Source: Zantedeschia hybrid cultivar
Lineage: Eukaryota > Streptophyta > Magnoliopsida > Alismatales > Araceae
Length of the DNA stretch: 64,000 nucleotides
NCBI GenBank assembly: GCA_030544215.1
Contig: JARZZO010000008.1
Location: 29,613,614 to 29,677,613, forward strand
Reading direction: 5' to 3'
Part shown: positions 1 through 11,578 of the stretch, piece after piece
Position numbering within the stretch: position 1 is the stretch's first letter
How the letters are laid out: each line of letters starts with the position of its first letter
Position numbers and translations under genes: made by a program
Notes under the pieces: generated by a model
Told to the model about the DNA's origin: nothing
The model's input: only the letters and a program-made list of their open reading frames with translations
The model's database searches: none

Positions 1-588
1 CCCGAGGACGCCGCCACTCCGCCGGGACGTCGGCCGCCGTCCGAAGAATGGAACGCCGCGAAGGAAGTGGTGGTGGTAGAGGTGAGTGGTAGGGAGGTGT
101 TGGAGTGGTGGAAGAGGAAGAAGAGGAAGGGAAGGGGAAAAGAGGGTCGGAGAGGGCGGAGAGAGAGAGGGTGGAGGCGAAAATGAGGGAAAGAAGGGGA
201 GGCTCGCGGGGTCAATCTGAATCTGGCTAAAACGCGTCGATCGAGACAAACGCCAATCAGTCAGACAGGACGGCCGTACTGACAACGCTCTAGCGCCGTA
301 CACTGACATCACAGAGGTCGCAGTCTGAATCGCGTCGACCAACATGGACGTCGTTCAGACGACGAGACAGGGGCCGTACTCTCGCGGCCCGAAACCCGCC
401 CACGTGGCGCACACGTGGCACAACAACAAGCAGACCTAAATGGCGTCTACACAACCTGACGCCTTTTCAAAGGCGTCGAACAGTGCTGACGTCATTCAGT
501 CAAAAATCTCAAGACCCCTCAGGGTCCAAACCAGGGGATCCGGCCCGAACCCGACCCGAATACTGAACCCGAAACCTCAGTCCTTACA
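1..588. mobile_element. Right-hand part of an LTR (family S), cut by window edge
   Basis: This stretch matches the right end of the solo LTR at 57631-59879: both share a block reading GGGACGTCGGCCGCCGTCC, a following GA/GT-rich purine tract, GCGTC dyads, and a terminus ending TCCTTACA. The end at 588 has the expected CA. It is followed by 22 nt of what looks like intron sequence and then a PMD exon at 611, so the LTR seems to have inserted in the intron before that exon. The left end is outside the window, so I cannot tell solo LTR from full element, and the TSD (candidate CTGAC, 589-593) cannot be confirmed. Confidence 0.7.
227..499. repeat. Four GCGTC dyads (12-10-12) in the LTR end
   Basis: Modules lie at 227-260, 325-358, 436-469 and 466-499. 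Each has a 12-nt arm ending in GCGTC, a 10-nt spacer and an inverted arm starting at or near GACGY. The last two overlap by their arms, giving a 30-bp core-to-core period. The spacers share no obvious sequence. Confidence 0.75.
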
Positions 589-610
589 CTGACTGTGTTA
601 TCTCTTGTAG

Positions 611-2137
611 ATTTGGGGCTATACCCGCTTCCCTATCGGCCGTGGGGCAGTCTCCGCGGATCGTGAGGGGTGGACTCCACTTATGGTGCAGTGGGAAGTG
701 ATTCGGGATTATCGTCCCGTCCTGTACCGCATGGAGGACATCCGTGCCCAGCTTGACACATTTCCTCCTCACATGGTGAGTAATTGAAGATATGCACCTC
801 TTGACCAATGATTAAGTTTGACTTTTCACTTCAATCAGGTGGTGTGGATGCCATATGCAGAGGAGGATCTCGCTGATCATCCATGGGTGTCTCAGAGTCT
901 TTCCCAATTCTGGTGAGAAGTGCCCCTACTATGTGTGAATATATGTGATGGCCTCTTCGTTCGGATGGCTTTCCGTACGTGGGGATGGCACCAGCCTTTA
1001 CTTGCCTTTCCGACCTACCTTGATATGAACCGCGGTCGTCGCCGATCTTCTGCAATTGGTCAGGATTGGCGAGTCGTAAGTCGAGCTGAGATTAAGGTAT
1101 GGCACCGCACTAGGGATGCCCTGCAGGAGGATAAATCCTTGCGAGATAGTAACACATACTTGGGAGATTACGCCCGACGGTACGCGGACCGCATGTTTCT
1201 AGATGCACGGCGGGTGTGTCAATTTAAACCCTTCAATTCATTTGCCTTTCATCCAATTTCTTCTTACTGATTGACCTTGATGGTATTCTTGCAACAGACG
1301 CCAGAAACCGAAGCCGTGCAGATTTTAAAGAATCAGAATGAGATTTTGGTTCTGCAGACGAGTGACTTGCTTCACCAAATTGGAGAGTTGCTGAGAAATT
1401 TGATTTCTAGTTTCGGGAGTGAGATTGTCCTTTTATTTTTGTGAAATTCTTCGTGATGTAGAGAGAAATGCTCGCCCGCCACGGGCAGCGAGGAGATCCT
1501 GGCGCAGGCTCATCATCTCAGGGGCCAACTGCCCCTACTGATTGGGAGGCGAGGTTACAGGATGCCCTTCGCCGTGCGGAGGCCCGGGAGGCGGACTTGG
1601 CACACCAGGTGAGAGTTGTTCCATTCTTGTGTTATTCCGATTGAGCTTGCTTAACCCTAAGTTCCTTTACAGCGCCAGGAGGTGGAAGCCACCTTAGCCA
1701 GGGCACAGGAATTGGAGAACCTCAATCAGCAATTGAGAGATCAGGTGCTAGAGGAGCGGACTGCCCGGGCCATGACAAGATAAGGATCTCATCCAGACGT
1801 GTACTGGGAGGGCAAGATAGCCGGCCTGCGAGAGGAGCGGACGAGGTCGCAGACAGAGATGAGGGAGCTTGATTTCAAGTACCAGGCCCTGTGGGACCGA
1901 GTGATGAAGAAGGGGCGAGAACGAGCCACAAGATCTAGCGCACAGAGTCCAAGAGCTCGTCCGCCTATCCCTGCCCCATCGGCTGGCCAGACACCTGCTG
2001 GGAGTTCTATCTTTAGAGACCTCGACTCCCTACTTGCTGAGGACGCATGGAGGGCACTTCGACCTGCTGGCTCTTCGGGGTCCATGCGATCGGCATCGGG
2101 TCATCGCCATGCTTGGGAGGAAGACGCTGAGAGTTAG
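611..2137 (+). pseudogene. Decayed plant mobile domain (PMD) gene fragment carried antisense by element A
   Basis: The exons align with exons 3-7 of the PMD gene at 41005-43875 and use similar phase-0 junctions: 611-775, 839-1213, about 1298-1400, 1462-1608 and 1673-2137. The first exon encodes the same aromatic/Gly-Arg-rich block that follows PMD exon 2 in the other copy. The second aligns with its VIWRPY block. Later exons are Glu/Arg/Gln-rich and coiled-coil-like. A TGA at 914-916 and a TAA at 1781-1783 are in frame; both could come from single C-to-T changes. The donor after 1213 (GTGTGT) and the end of the third exon are uncertain. Exons 1-2 are missing, either lost or left of the LTR at 1-588. 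It lies downstream of element A's integrase on the opposite strand, the same arrangement as in element 2. PMD proteins are related to transposon-associated proteins; the molecular role here is unknown. Confidence 0.7.
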
Positions 2138-3891
2138 ATGAGGCACTCCTCTCGTGATAGGAGAGATGATGAGGCGGAGGGAAGAAAGAGGGATTGAAAG
2201 GGGATACAGGGGTATGCCCCTGTTTTGTGATGTATGAACATTATGTTATGTTTGCATATTTCACTATTTGGATGTTCGGGCATTTCTTATTTTGCTTTTG
2301 CTCATACCTGTTCTTCCTGCATGCACAACATTAAGGGAAACAGTTAGTAGTATCTTTTTTCGGCCCCTTGCCCAAAAGAGAGCAACTACCTTTTCCCTAG
2401 CCTTCGCATAGGGTCAAGGGGTTGTGTCCTACTAACCAGACAAAAGGAAGAGTATTAAAACTGATATGACAAGAAAATATGCAAATGCTAGCGGATATTA
2501 ACAAGTGGGGTGCGTGATAAATGAAAACATGTTTTTGATTCCGACTACCTGGTGACTGCCCAAACTTAGCCTGGTTGAATGATGAAAGGGAAATGCACAC
2601 TCAACTTCCCAGGTATCCTAAGCACACATCTAGATTGATTTGGGCCTCTAGACTCCTCAAACTAACCTTGACTGGCTAAGACTCATACTAATGACAATAC
2701 CGTCATGCCATGCTTAGGCTCCCAACTGCTTCCGACCACCAAGTTTGCCCAAAATGTTTTCGAGGTAAATGATTTGCCCAACCCGGATCTCTTTCCTCAC
2801 AACCTAGAAGGTATAAGATGGAACACCTTGGAACCCCAACGGTCAACCGCGCGACACTGACCCGGAATCAGACGCCGTCGCACCTATAGGTGACGCGCAT
2901 GCATTGACCTAAGCCCGAAGTTTTGAGAGTGCTCATTGAGATTATGGTTAAAGAATTGATTCACCAGAAACACTGATATTACTCTTTACCCAGTTTGGAC
3001 TCCTGTGATCATGTGAGCATATGATGATTTTTGAGAAACGAACCTTTTAAAATGATATTAAGTCTTTAGATAGTTATCTCGTGTTAAACTTTGGGGGAGA
3101 AAAAGTGAAGAAATTTTTGAGACAAACCTTACAGGAGGATCGACAAAACCGTTAAAAGATAGAGCTATGACAAAACGGACCCTTTTTGACCTCCTAGATG
3201 CCCCTATTTTTTGATTTTTCAGGTCTTTGGTAGATTTCATGGCCAGGCACGGTCACGACTAGGCCTTTTTGTAAGATTGCTTGAACCCCTTTTCCTTTTT
3301 TGTACTTCTTTTCCTCTCTTGATATTTTTCGGGCTGAAGAACCGCAGTTTGCTGAGCTTGACCGTTTAAGGGCGTCGACTGTCCTGATCAGTCGAGAGAC
3401 GAAGAGCAAAGGTTGCAGTTGACAGTGTACTAAAGACTTCAAACTCATTTTAAGAAGGTTCTCTTTAAAAAATGTGTAGATGTGTGCATCTCATGATGAT
3501 CATAGGGATCCGTATGAAAGTAAAGTAGACACGTCCAAGGTTCTGGTGGACCCGAATCTTAACCAAACCTTAATGTTAACCCAATCTATCATGCAACTAG
3601 ACTTAAACAGGAGGACTATGTGGCAGTCACCAGACAGTTGGATTTTATGTTTTTTCTAATTTTTTTGTGATTTTCATTAAAGTATGTACATATTTACAAA
3701 TATTTTTGCTGCTTTTTTTGGAATATTCAATTTTTTGGATTTTGAAATTTTTGATTTTTTTTGTGCGTTTTTTAAGGGTAAAACTTCTTCAGATACACCC
3801 CATTCCAAGGATGAGGTAATTCTTCTCCCTTTTCATTGATTAGGCGGTATGCATTACCTGAGTATGCCTCCTTGAATACAAATGGACCTTC
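2138..3891. other. Non-coding 3' region of element A
   Basis: I find no convincing gene. The part near 2330-2420 resembles the region downstream of the PMD gene in element 2 (about 44005-44095) and element 1 (about 14450-14545): a TTAAG...AGCCCCTTGCC-like block and a later CAAGGGG block. An AT-rich stretch at 3640-3780 with runs of T resembles the tandem-repeat zones at 14690-14905 and 44262-44495. Short ORFs here have no recognisable motifs. Confidence 0.55.
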
Positions 3892-5289
3892 TCAATTTTC
3901 TTGCAATTTATTCCTGGGACTAGGAATTTTGATCATTTTTCTCTTGAGTACCATTTGTCCAATTTCAAACTTTCTTTCGAGAACCTTCTTTGCATAGAAT
4001 GTCGCGATCCTATTTCTGTAAACTTGAGCATGGTTCGCCACCATTATCCTTTTTTCGTCTAATAGTTCCAGTTGGGTTAACATGGCTCTACGATGTTCAG
4101 CGTCGCTGATTCCATTATCCAACTGCACTCTTAGAGAAGGAAGGAGGATCTCATATGGAAGTACCGCATATGTTCCGAATGTCAGTGCATAAGGTGTTTG
4201 TCTGGTGGGAATTCGGACAGAAGTGCGATACGCCCAAAGAGCCTCGACTAGGCAATCAGACCAATCTGAATAATTGTGAGATATGCAAGTTCTTTTGATG
4301 ATTCGAATGAGAGTTTTATTGGTGGCTTCGGCTTGACCATTTCCTTGTGGATAGTAAGGCGAAGAGTGATGCAAATTAATGCCATACTTATTACACATGT
4401 CCTGGAGCTCTTGGGAGATGAATTGTGGTCCATTGTCGGTGATGAGATCGCGCGGTGTCCCGAACCTGGGGAGAATGTTGCGCTTGATGAACTTCACCAC
4501 CGTGGATGCTTTGATTTCCGCAAATGCTTCAGCTTCAGCCCATTTAGTGAAATATTCAGTGGCAGTTAAGATAAATGATTTCTTTTTTATTTCGCATCGA
4601 TCTTCCAAAGGTCTTATAACATCGAATGCCCACATGGCAAAGGGCCAAGGGGAAATGATGGGATTGAGAGATGATGAAGGTGTATGAATCTTGTTAGCAT
4701 GTAACTGACATTTCAAGCACCTCCGAACAAATATGGAATAGTCAGCCTCCATTGAAGGACAATAATAGGACATGAGAAGTTTCTGAGTTAAAGTACGGCC
4801 ATTGATATGACCACTACAATCGCTTGCATGAGCTGCTTCCATGACATGATGGATTTCGGCATCATCTAGACACCGAAGGAGTACCCCACTGAAGGATCTT
4901 CTGAAAAGAAGTCCGTCTAAGATAAGGTAGCGTTGAGATGCTCGGCAGATTGCCTTGCGGTCTAAAGTTGTGGGATAAGATGGGAATGATCCATCGCGAA
5001 GGTAGTTCATGATATCAAAATACCACGAATTTCCATCATCCCAATCGGGGGTGAGTTCTTCCGTGATAACAGAGACATGTTCAGATGAGAGAAGGAGTTG
5101 CTGGAACCAGAGGTCCCGAAAGGAGGGCGAGTCTTGCTTGTGTATAGTGATGGCTACTGAGCTTTTGGTGATGGGAATTTCTAGTGCTGAAGATAAGGAG
5201 GCTAGGGCATCTGCTAGGATGTTCTAGGACCTGGGCACATGTACATAGGTAATCCTTCTGAAACGCCTGGCTAGCAATCTCACCAACTC
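3892..5289 (-). pseudogene. Integrase of element A
   Basis: The open part (3892-5010, 372 residues) has an HHCC-type zinc domain (HASDCSGH...CLKC), then a catalytic core with the three acidic residues in WAFDVI, TDNGPQF and QGNGQAEATNKT, so the DDE triad looks intact. It ends early at KLQEN followed by TGA where relatives read Asn-Trp-Glu; this fits a TGG to TGA change and removes the C-terminal tail. The part between 5011 and 5289 links to RNase H in the same frame but holds stops. Integrase would insert the cDNA into the host genome. Confidence 0.85.
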
Positions 5290-6340
5290 CTAATATGGTT
5301 TCAATTTTGGATCCCGGGTTTGATACTTGCCCACGGTTTGGCGAAGAATCAATTGAGAATCTCCAATTATTCTCAATTCTATGATTTTGAGGACCAATGC
5401 CAATTTTAAGCCAGCTAGGAGAGCCTCATATTCAGTGACATTGTTGGTCACTGAGAAGGAGAGTTGGCAAGCATGCGGAATACTTACCCCTTCCGGAGAT
5501 ACGAGGACCACTCCTACCCCACTGCCTTGAGAATTAAGTGCCCCATCGAAGTAAAGGACCCAGGATGGAGTATCATCCACTATTGGACCCAACTCCTCAT
5601 CCGGAAATTCATCGTTGGCGGGCGAAAATGTAGGCAGCGGATGATGAGCTAGGTGGTTGGCAATTGCTTGCCCCTTTACAGCCTTATGATTTACATAGGT
5701 AATGTCAAATTGGTTCAAGAAGGTCTGCCACCGCACCAGCCTATCTGTTACAACTGGCCGCTCTAGCAAATATTTTATCGGGTCCATTCTTGCTAGAAGT
5801 TTAACCTTGTGGGCAAGGAAGTAGTGCTTCAATTTCTGCACTACCCAGACGACGACCGCACATGTTCTTTCCATGGCAGTGTATCGCTTTTCAGCATCGT
5901 TGAAGAGCTTGGAGGTAGTACACTGCTCTTTCTTTCTTCTCGTCGTCAAGTTGGGTCAATACTGCTCCAGCTGATTCTTCAGTGGTAGAGACATATAGCA
6001 ATAAAGGCTGCCTCGGGATAGGAGCCATAAGGACTGGTGGATTGAGGAAATAACTCTTCAACTCGTCGAAGGCTTTTTGACACTTATCACTCCAAATAAA
6101 CTTTGCCCTTCCTTTCAATAAATCATAAAAGGATTTACATCTTACAGAATGGTGAGATATGAATCGTCTGATAAATTGCAGACGGCCGATGAGACCCTTT
6201 ATATCCCTGACATTTTTAGAAGGGGACATTTCCACTATCGCCTTCACTTTGTCCGGATCGACCTCAATCCCCCTTCTGCTTACCATGAACCCTAGCAATT
6301 TACCGGAGGAAACACCGAATACACATTTTTTTGGATTCAT
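5290..6340 (-). pseudogene. RNase H regions of element A
   Basis: The right part (5891-6340) covers the RT end and connection, including MNPKKCVFGVSSGKLLGF. The left part (5290-5949) has two RNase H-like segments. The first is the native gypsy type, ending around the FLNQFDITYVNHKAVKG block. The second begins at WVLYFDGALNSQGSG and has acidic residues in FDGAL, TEYEALLAG and GDSQLI, as in the archaeal-like RNase H known from Tat-lineage elements. A frame change between 5891 and 5949 splits it. Confidence 0.8.
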
Positions 6341-7501
6341 TTTTAGTTGGTGCTCTCTTCACCTCTGCATTATAGTCCTAAGAACTTGAGCATGCTCCTT
6401 CCTGGTTTTAGAGTTCACTAAGATATCATCCACATAAACCTCCATGTCGATGTGAATCATGTCATGAAAGATTGCCATCCTTGCCCTCTGGTAGGTGGCT
6501 CAGCGTTCTTAAGCTCAAATGGTATGACCATGTAGCAATAAGTTCCCCATGGGGTTATGAAAGATGTCTTCTCTTGGTCTTCTTTAGCTAGTCGGATTTG
6601 ATTATATCCTGAAAAACCATCCATAAAGGACAACATTTCAAATCCAGCCGTATTATAGACTAGCAAGTCTATATGAGGAAGTGGGAAATCATCCTTTGGA
6701 CATGCTTGATTGAGGTTGCGGAAGTCTATGCAAACCCTAACCTTTTCGTCCTTTTTAGGATAGAGTACTATCCGAATGAACTTGGCCTTGTGTAATTTGT
6801 CAACCTCTTCTTTTACCTTAAGTGCTAATTCCGGTTGTAGCCGTCTTAACTTTTATTTCACAAGTTTGGCATCAGGCTTGAGGATTAACCGATGTTCCAC
6901 CAACTCTGTATTTAATCCGGGCATATCCTCATATGACCAAGCAAACCCGTCATGATATTCTCGGAGTACGACTATTATGGACCTTTCTTCTTCCTGACTC
7001 AATTTAGTGCGAATTAGCACTATCTTTGGATCCTTCTCTGTTCCAAGGTTGACTTCTTTAGTGTGTTCATCGACGGCTGACGAAGGTTCATCAAACCATC
7101 TCGTCCCATTGACAAGTGGTTCGGCCAAGTCATCGTCCTCTTCCCCTTCGCTAAGCTCAAATACTCCTAGGCCATCATTGCAGGATTCAACTTTCACAAG
7201 CTCCAATGGCTCAGAGATGACCCCTATCTGAAGAAACTTGTCAACTTTGTTCAAAACTTTACACCTATTTGCTAACTCCTTAACTAAGAAAAAAGGAACC
7301 TGCTTAGCCCTACAATTCCTAGGCAAGGAGGAGGCTATCCTAATTCCTAAGCTACTATGTACATGACCCAGAGAATGAGTCAGGTTTGTCCCAGATGGGA
7401 CAAGGGTGGATCCTTGGGATAAAGATTCAATGATGGCGTGGTTGCCCCACTATGTAAGTTCCTCAAAAGTGACATCGCCCCCTTCAGGATGAGAATCGAA
7501 C
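6341..7501 (-). pseudogene. Reverse transcriptase of element A, with internal deletion
   Basis: RT motifs are visible: CIDFR-NLNQACPKDDFPLPHID, MDGFSGYNQIRL, and a Tyr-Val-Asp-Asp at about 6420-6435. Relative to elements 1-3 there is an in-frame loss of about 10 residues: the YPQWVANIVPVM segment of the others is absent and YP joins directly to KKD. A TAA near 6853 stands where relatives have CAA (Gln). A further frame change falls between 6340 and 6457. The acidic linker (about 6853-7326) precedes RT as in the other elements. Confidence 0.8.
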
Positions 7502-8093
7502 TTTTTTTTTGATGACCGAATGCCTCTAACATAAAACATTCAGAAGAATGGGCGGCGACTGGTGCTGGAAGCATCAGGATGGAAGGTGGGTGGAACAAGA
7601 AAAGAATGAACGTGGCAGGATCCGTTTCATTCTTGACCAAAAAGAGCCCTATCTATGGGCTGTCTGATTCATGAAACAAGGATGTTATGCTGAAATATTC
7701 TTCATTTTCCTCTTGACTATCCCCGTTCTCTTCTTGTACTCCCTCTTCTATCCTAAGCAACTCCTGCTCTTTTCTCACAAAGTGATTCATGAGGGACCAT
7801 TTCTTTGTCTTTTTTGTTGGTTCAGTAGACTTGTAGCCCAGCCCAAATCCCCCGATGATAGGGTTCTCTAAAATAGGGTCACGAATGCCTTGTTCTTCTC
7901 TTCCTAACCCAGAGCCTGAACTATATCCCATCTTATCCATGAGCTGCCAACCTATGCCAGGCCTAGGCCTGGGATGAGAATTGACTGATGAAAGGACGGG
8001 TTCTTTGCCTTTCTTGGAAGTTATCATAGATGGAATCTGTTCTGCTGTTACTGAGTCCAGTGACTCGATATAGGGAGTGCTTTTGACCTTCAC
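7380..8093 (-). pseudogene. G-patch-like segment after protease, element A
   Basis: At about 7850-7990 the protein reads PGIGWQLMDKMGYSSGSGLG followed by a second Gly-rich GGFGLGYKS block, a good G-patch signature (aromatic and Gly spaced around a Gly-x-Gly-Leu-Gly core). G-patch domains bind RNA or activate DEAH helicases, and retroviral protease-linked G-patches are known. It is in the same frame as the protease at 8118-9257; a TAG at 7653 splits it from the tail that leads into the A9 tract. Confidence 0.7.
7502..7510 (-). promoter_or_regulatory. A9 slippery tract at the protease/RT junction of element A
   Basis: On the coding strand this is CAT-C followed by nine A and then GTTCGA. The protease-side frame reads CAA AAA AAA AGT, so the classical heptamer A AAA AAA is in register. 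The RT-side ORF (7326 downward) is in the -1 frame relative to the protease side. The RT-side frame carries one TAG shortly downstream. A conserved -1 frameshift site is inference; RNA or DNA polymerase slippage would act the same way. Confidence 0.55.
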
Positions 8094-8117
8094 AATTTTT
8101 CCGTTATACGGGAACTT

Positions 8118-9257
8118 CTAGTACTGGTGGTTGGTGGATGGAACCCCCAAGGTTTGGTCCATCCAAGGTCTCCCTAGAATAGCATTGTAGATGGGCTTAA
8201 CATCCAAGATGTAGAATTCCGAATTCATGGCTACCGGGCCAATTTCCAGTTGTAGGAAGATTTTTCCATCTGCTGGTCTTTGAGAATTATCATAGGCCGA
8301 GACCAGTATGGAGGTGGACTCAATCTTCTCTGGATCTATCCTTATCCTTTTGAGGATCTTGAGGGGACATAAATTGATAGAGGCTCCGGTATCCACTAAA
8401 ATGGAGTCTACTGAATGACCATTGAGAGTGGCAGTTAGGCACAAAGGAAGGGATCGGCACTCGGGGGGAGCCAGATCTTTTTCTGGAAAGGATATCATGG
8501 GAGTCTGAGTGACTGAGAGGATGGTATTAGTGACTCCTCCAATAGAAAGATCTTCATTGACTGTGATTTGCTGTAGGAAATTAAATAGTGTTTGCCTGTG
8601 TGTGGAAGATTTCCGGATTAGCTCAAGTATAGAGATCTTGGCAGGAGTCTTCTCCAAATGCTGGAGGATGTCATATTTAGATTGGACATTTCCCGCAGTA
8701 GGGATTGAGTTATCCTGGGAGTCCAAGGGTTGGCTTGGAGGAATAATGTGATTCCTGAGTGTTACTCCCACCGAGATTGGATCTGCTTCCTTCATTGGTG
8801 ACCTTATAGGATTGAGGCAGGTCATCGGCCCCTGATTCTTGGTTGGGCAGAAGATGGATAGGGTGGGTCCCTCAGCTGTGATCGGAGGGATCTGAATGAG
8901 GGTGACTGGCTTGAGGATTGCTGGTTGTTCTTTGGGTCGGATTAGGACCAAAGGCTTGTCTTGGGAGATCGTGGAGACTTCTGGGGTAACTCCTTTAGTC
9001 TCATGTGACCAAGTGGGATCTTGATGTTTTATCCCAGATCCTTCATACTCCCAATATTGTTCTCTGCAGACTACTCTTGGTTCCAGGTCTTTAATCAAAG
9101 TATTGACCTTACCTTGAGAACTGGAGGGATCTTGGACTGCTTGATGAGAAGGTAACGGATCTTTCACAATTCCTAATTCCTTCTTGGCCTTTAAAGCATC
9201 AATAGCCTTCTTCATATCCTCCCAGTTTATCCGACCTTCATCATTCAAGTCATACAC
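8118..9257 (-). pseudogene. Aspartic protease (retropepsin) of element A
   Basis: The catalytic block is ILVDTGASINLCP, followed about 65 residues later by the ILGRPWM flap/hydrophobic motif typical of plant gypsy proteases. The N-terminal 200 residues are a low-complexity linker. The ORF starts just after a TAG (9258-9260) that interrupts the Gag frame where relatives have TAC. The enzyme would cleave the Gag-Pol polyprotein. The frame is otherwise open for 379 residues. Confidence 0.85.
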
Positions 9258-10684
9258 CTAATCCCTAAAAGTGAAGCAGTTGTAAACCGTGTGACCCGAG
9301 ACCCTATGGTAGGGGTAATACCTAGACGTGTCCACATTGCGTGGAACACCTTCTCGTTGAGATGGGAGTTGAATGGCATTACTGGCTAGCAAGGCATAAA
9401 AAATGTCTGCTTATGATTCTGGCAGAGTTGGATATGATGCCCGTTTAGCCATAGGACGACTATAATTAGTCGGGGGAGGAACAACTGAGTATTGTTTCTG
9501 ATTGGGCTGAGCCTCACACTTAGGTTGAGAGTTGGGAATCCTGGTTGGCTGTGCTAGCATACTAACCTGCTCATTGATGGTGACTCCTTCTGTGGTAGAA
9601 GTCGGTGTGGCTTTCTTGTTCCTGTTTCTGTTATCAAAGAACGAGGGCAAAGTGGAGTCTCGGATTTGAGACTGAACTACTCTAGCTCGATTATATAGCT
9701 GAGCAAATGTTTGAAGTTCGCTAAGCATGAGAATAGCTTGGAGCTGAGGGTAGCATTGTTAACAAGCATAGTGACAGCTTGGGCTTCAGGGATGACAACC
9801 TCTGCTGTAGAGGCCATGGCTCTCCACCTATTAGCAAAGTGAGTGAAGTCTTCATCAGACTTCATTTTTTCCATTACGAGATCAAATAAGGTAGGGGGCA
9901 AGGCTACCATGTGATTGAGATGGGTGATGAATCTTTCAGAGACCATATCGAAATTGATTAGGTCAGTGGCTGGTAGAGAAGAAAACCATCTCAAGGCCTC
10001 TCCCTCGAGAGACTTCTGAAAGAGGTGGACAAGGAGGACTCTATCAAAGAGCCACTGGTGAGAATCCATGAGAAACCCTGATAAGTGATGATGTGGGTCA
10101 GTGGTACCATCGTACTTCCTGTACTTAGGCACTTTGAATCTTGGTGGGAAGTAGGCTGTAGGGAGCTTGCAGTAGCTCGAAAGGGAATGAGGTTGTCTAA
10201 GGCTGAGATTTTCGGCCATGAGTTGCCGCACACAAGTCTCAACCTCATTCTTGTAGATGAACTCCTCCTGCTTGGGAGGTGTGACCAGGTTGATGTGATT
10301 AGATGGGATTGTTTGAGCTGGCATTGTTTGATTAGCTTAGGGTCGGCTAGAAGATCCTTGGAATTGAGTCTTCCGAGGAGTGGCATCCTGGATTTTGCCA
10401 CGGGAGACTAACTGGATGAGTTGATCGGGAGTATAACGTGATAATACAACAATAAGTTCCGGATCTTCTCCAGGATTTTGGAATGTTCTACTTGAAACTA
10501 CGGGCTCATCTTCTCCCTACGAGGTAGAAGATTCATCAGAATCTTTCCTCGGAAGTCCTTCTCTGGATGCTTGGAACATACCTATGAAGGTTTGTTGTGG
10601 ATCTTCTTCAATTTCAAACAGAGGGTTGTGCATGACATTGTTACCAAGCTCATCCACGTCATCATACACAGTGTTAACATACAT
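9258..10684 (-). pseudogene. Gag of element A
   Basis: I take the ATG at 10684 (MYVNTVYDDVDELG) because the same frame runs to 10324. A TAG at 10517-10519 interrupts it. The capsid-like retrotransposon gag domain is clear around 9700-10200 (KYRKYDGTTDP, FQKSLEGEALRWFSSLP). A frame change occurs near 9700-9730. The zinc-knuckle region at about 9290-9330 reads YPYHRVSGHTVYNC: relative to the C-x2-H-x4-H-x4-C of the other elements the first Cys is Tyr. Confidence 0.8.
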
Positions 10685-11554
10685 TCAATTCATTATGAAA
10701 CACAAATCCTAAAAGATTTTATATTTCACTTGAAAGGTTAACGGTGTATTATGAATGTTGGTTTCTAACAAATCAAGTTAAAACCCTTAACGACCCTGTA
10801 TTCTCCTTTCAAAACCTGTTCCACTAGAGTTTAGTTAGATGTCTTTGATTTTAAAACAATTCTCTCAGTGACGCCTATGGGTTGATGATTGTGAATGGAA
10901 AGACTCAATTCCTCACACAAGCTCGGGTTCCTATCAGGTGGTTTTAGGTACAACCTGCTCGGCGGCCAAGTGGGAATCCCTGGCTGGCGGAGACTCACGG
11001 AGGTTCCCAACCAAGTAAGACTAGTCACACCCGAGTGGAAATCCTCAGGTGGAGAGTCAAATACTGTGGGAGAGGTGACTAGAGATGTGATGCCGGCTCT
11101 TCCTTAAAGCCCCCGCGGAGAGTACCCTGAAAAATACAGAAACTTAACAAAGAACGAGCCAGAACATACAACGAATCATCAATAGGAATAGTAGGCAGTA
11201 CACATGGACGACTAATAGAGTAGCTATCAGGGAGGACGGCCTGTAGCTTGGCCGTCCAAGGGAGAGGATGGCCAACAGGTTGGCCGTCAAAGGGAGGACG
11301 GCTTGTAGCTTGGCCATCCAAGGGAGAGGATGACCAGGGTATTGGCCGTCCAAATGTAAGGACGGCCAAGAACCTCGCCATCTAGAAATATCGACGGCTA
11401 GGCAAGGGGCCGTCCAAGTTGTTGGACGGCCGACCGTTTGGCCGTCTGATAGCTTGGACGGCCAAGTAATAGGCCGTCGAGATTAAAAAAATAAAATATG
11501 TTAGGTCCTTACCTTCTTACCTTTGATCGTGGTGCATGCAGCGAGCAAGTAGAT
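10685..11554. other. Leader of element A between PBS and gag
   Basis: No gene. It contains the 32-bp palindromic lattice at 11234-11479. The rest is unremarkable mixed sequence. Relatives have leaders of similar length (about 1 kb) that hold GCGTC dyads instead. Confidence 0.7.
11234..11479. repeat. 32-bp lattice of eight GGACGGCC dyads
   Basis: Eight modules start at 11234, 11266, 11296, 11328, 11360, 11392, 11424 and 11456. Each is an 8-nt arm near GGACGGCC, an 8-nt spacer, and an inverted arm near GGCCGTCC. Steps are 32, 30, 32, 32, 32, 32 and 32 bp, so the 8-mer recurs in alternating orientation about every 16 bp. Spacers differ (for example TGTAGCTT, AACAGGTT, GACCGTTT, AAGTAATA). Module 1 has perfect arms. 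It is not a CRISPR array: repeats are inverted, 8 nt long, and lie in a eukaryotic retroelement leader. Confidence 0.85.
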
Positions 11555-11572
11555 GTCCCACCGTGATCGCCA
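11555..11572 (-). promoter_or_regulatory. Primer-binding site of element A
   Basis: On the minus strand it reads TGGCGATCACGGTGGGAC, identical over 18 nt to the sites in elements 1, 2 and 3. The leading TGG matches a tRNA CCA end. Six nt separate it from the LTR end CCTACA at 11579. Ogre-type elements are known to use tRNA-Arg; which tRNA is used here needs a tRNA comparison. Confidence 0.8.
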
Positions 11573-11578
11573 GAAGAC

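Noticed and set aside
11234..11479. CRISPR-like array
   Set aside because: Regular spacing with variable spacers, but repeats are only 8 nt and alternate in orientation, no cas genes are near, and the context is a plant retrotransposon leader.
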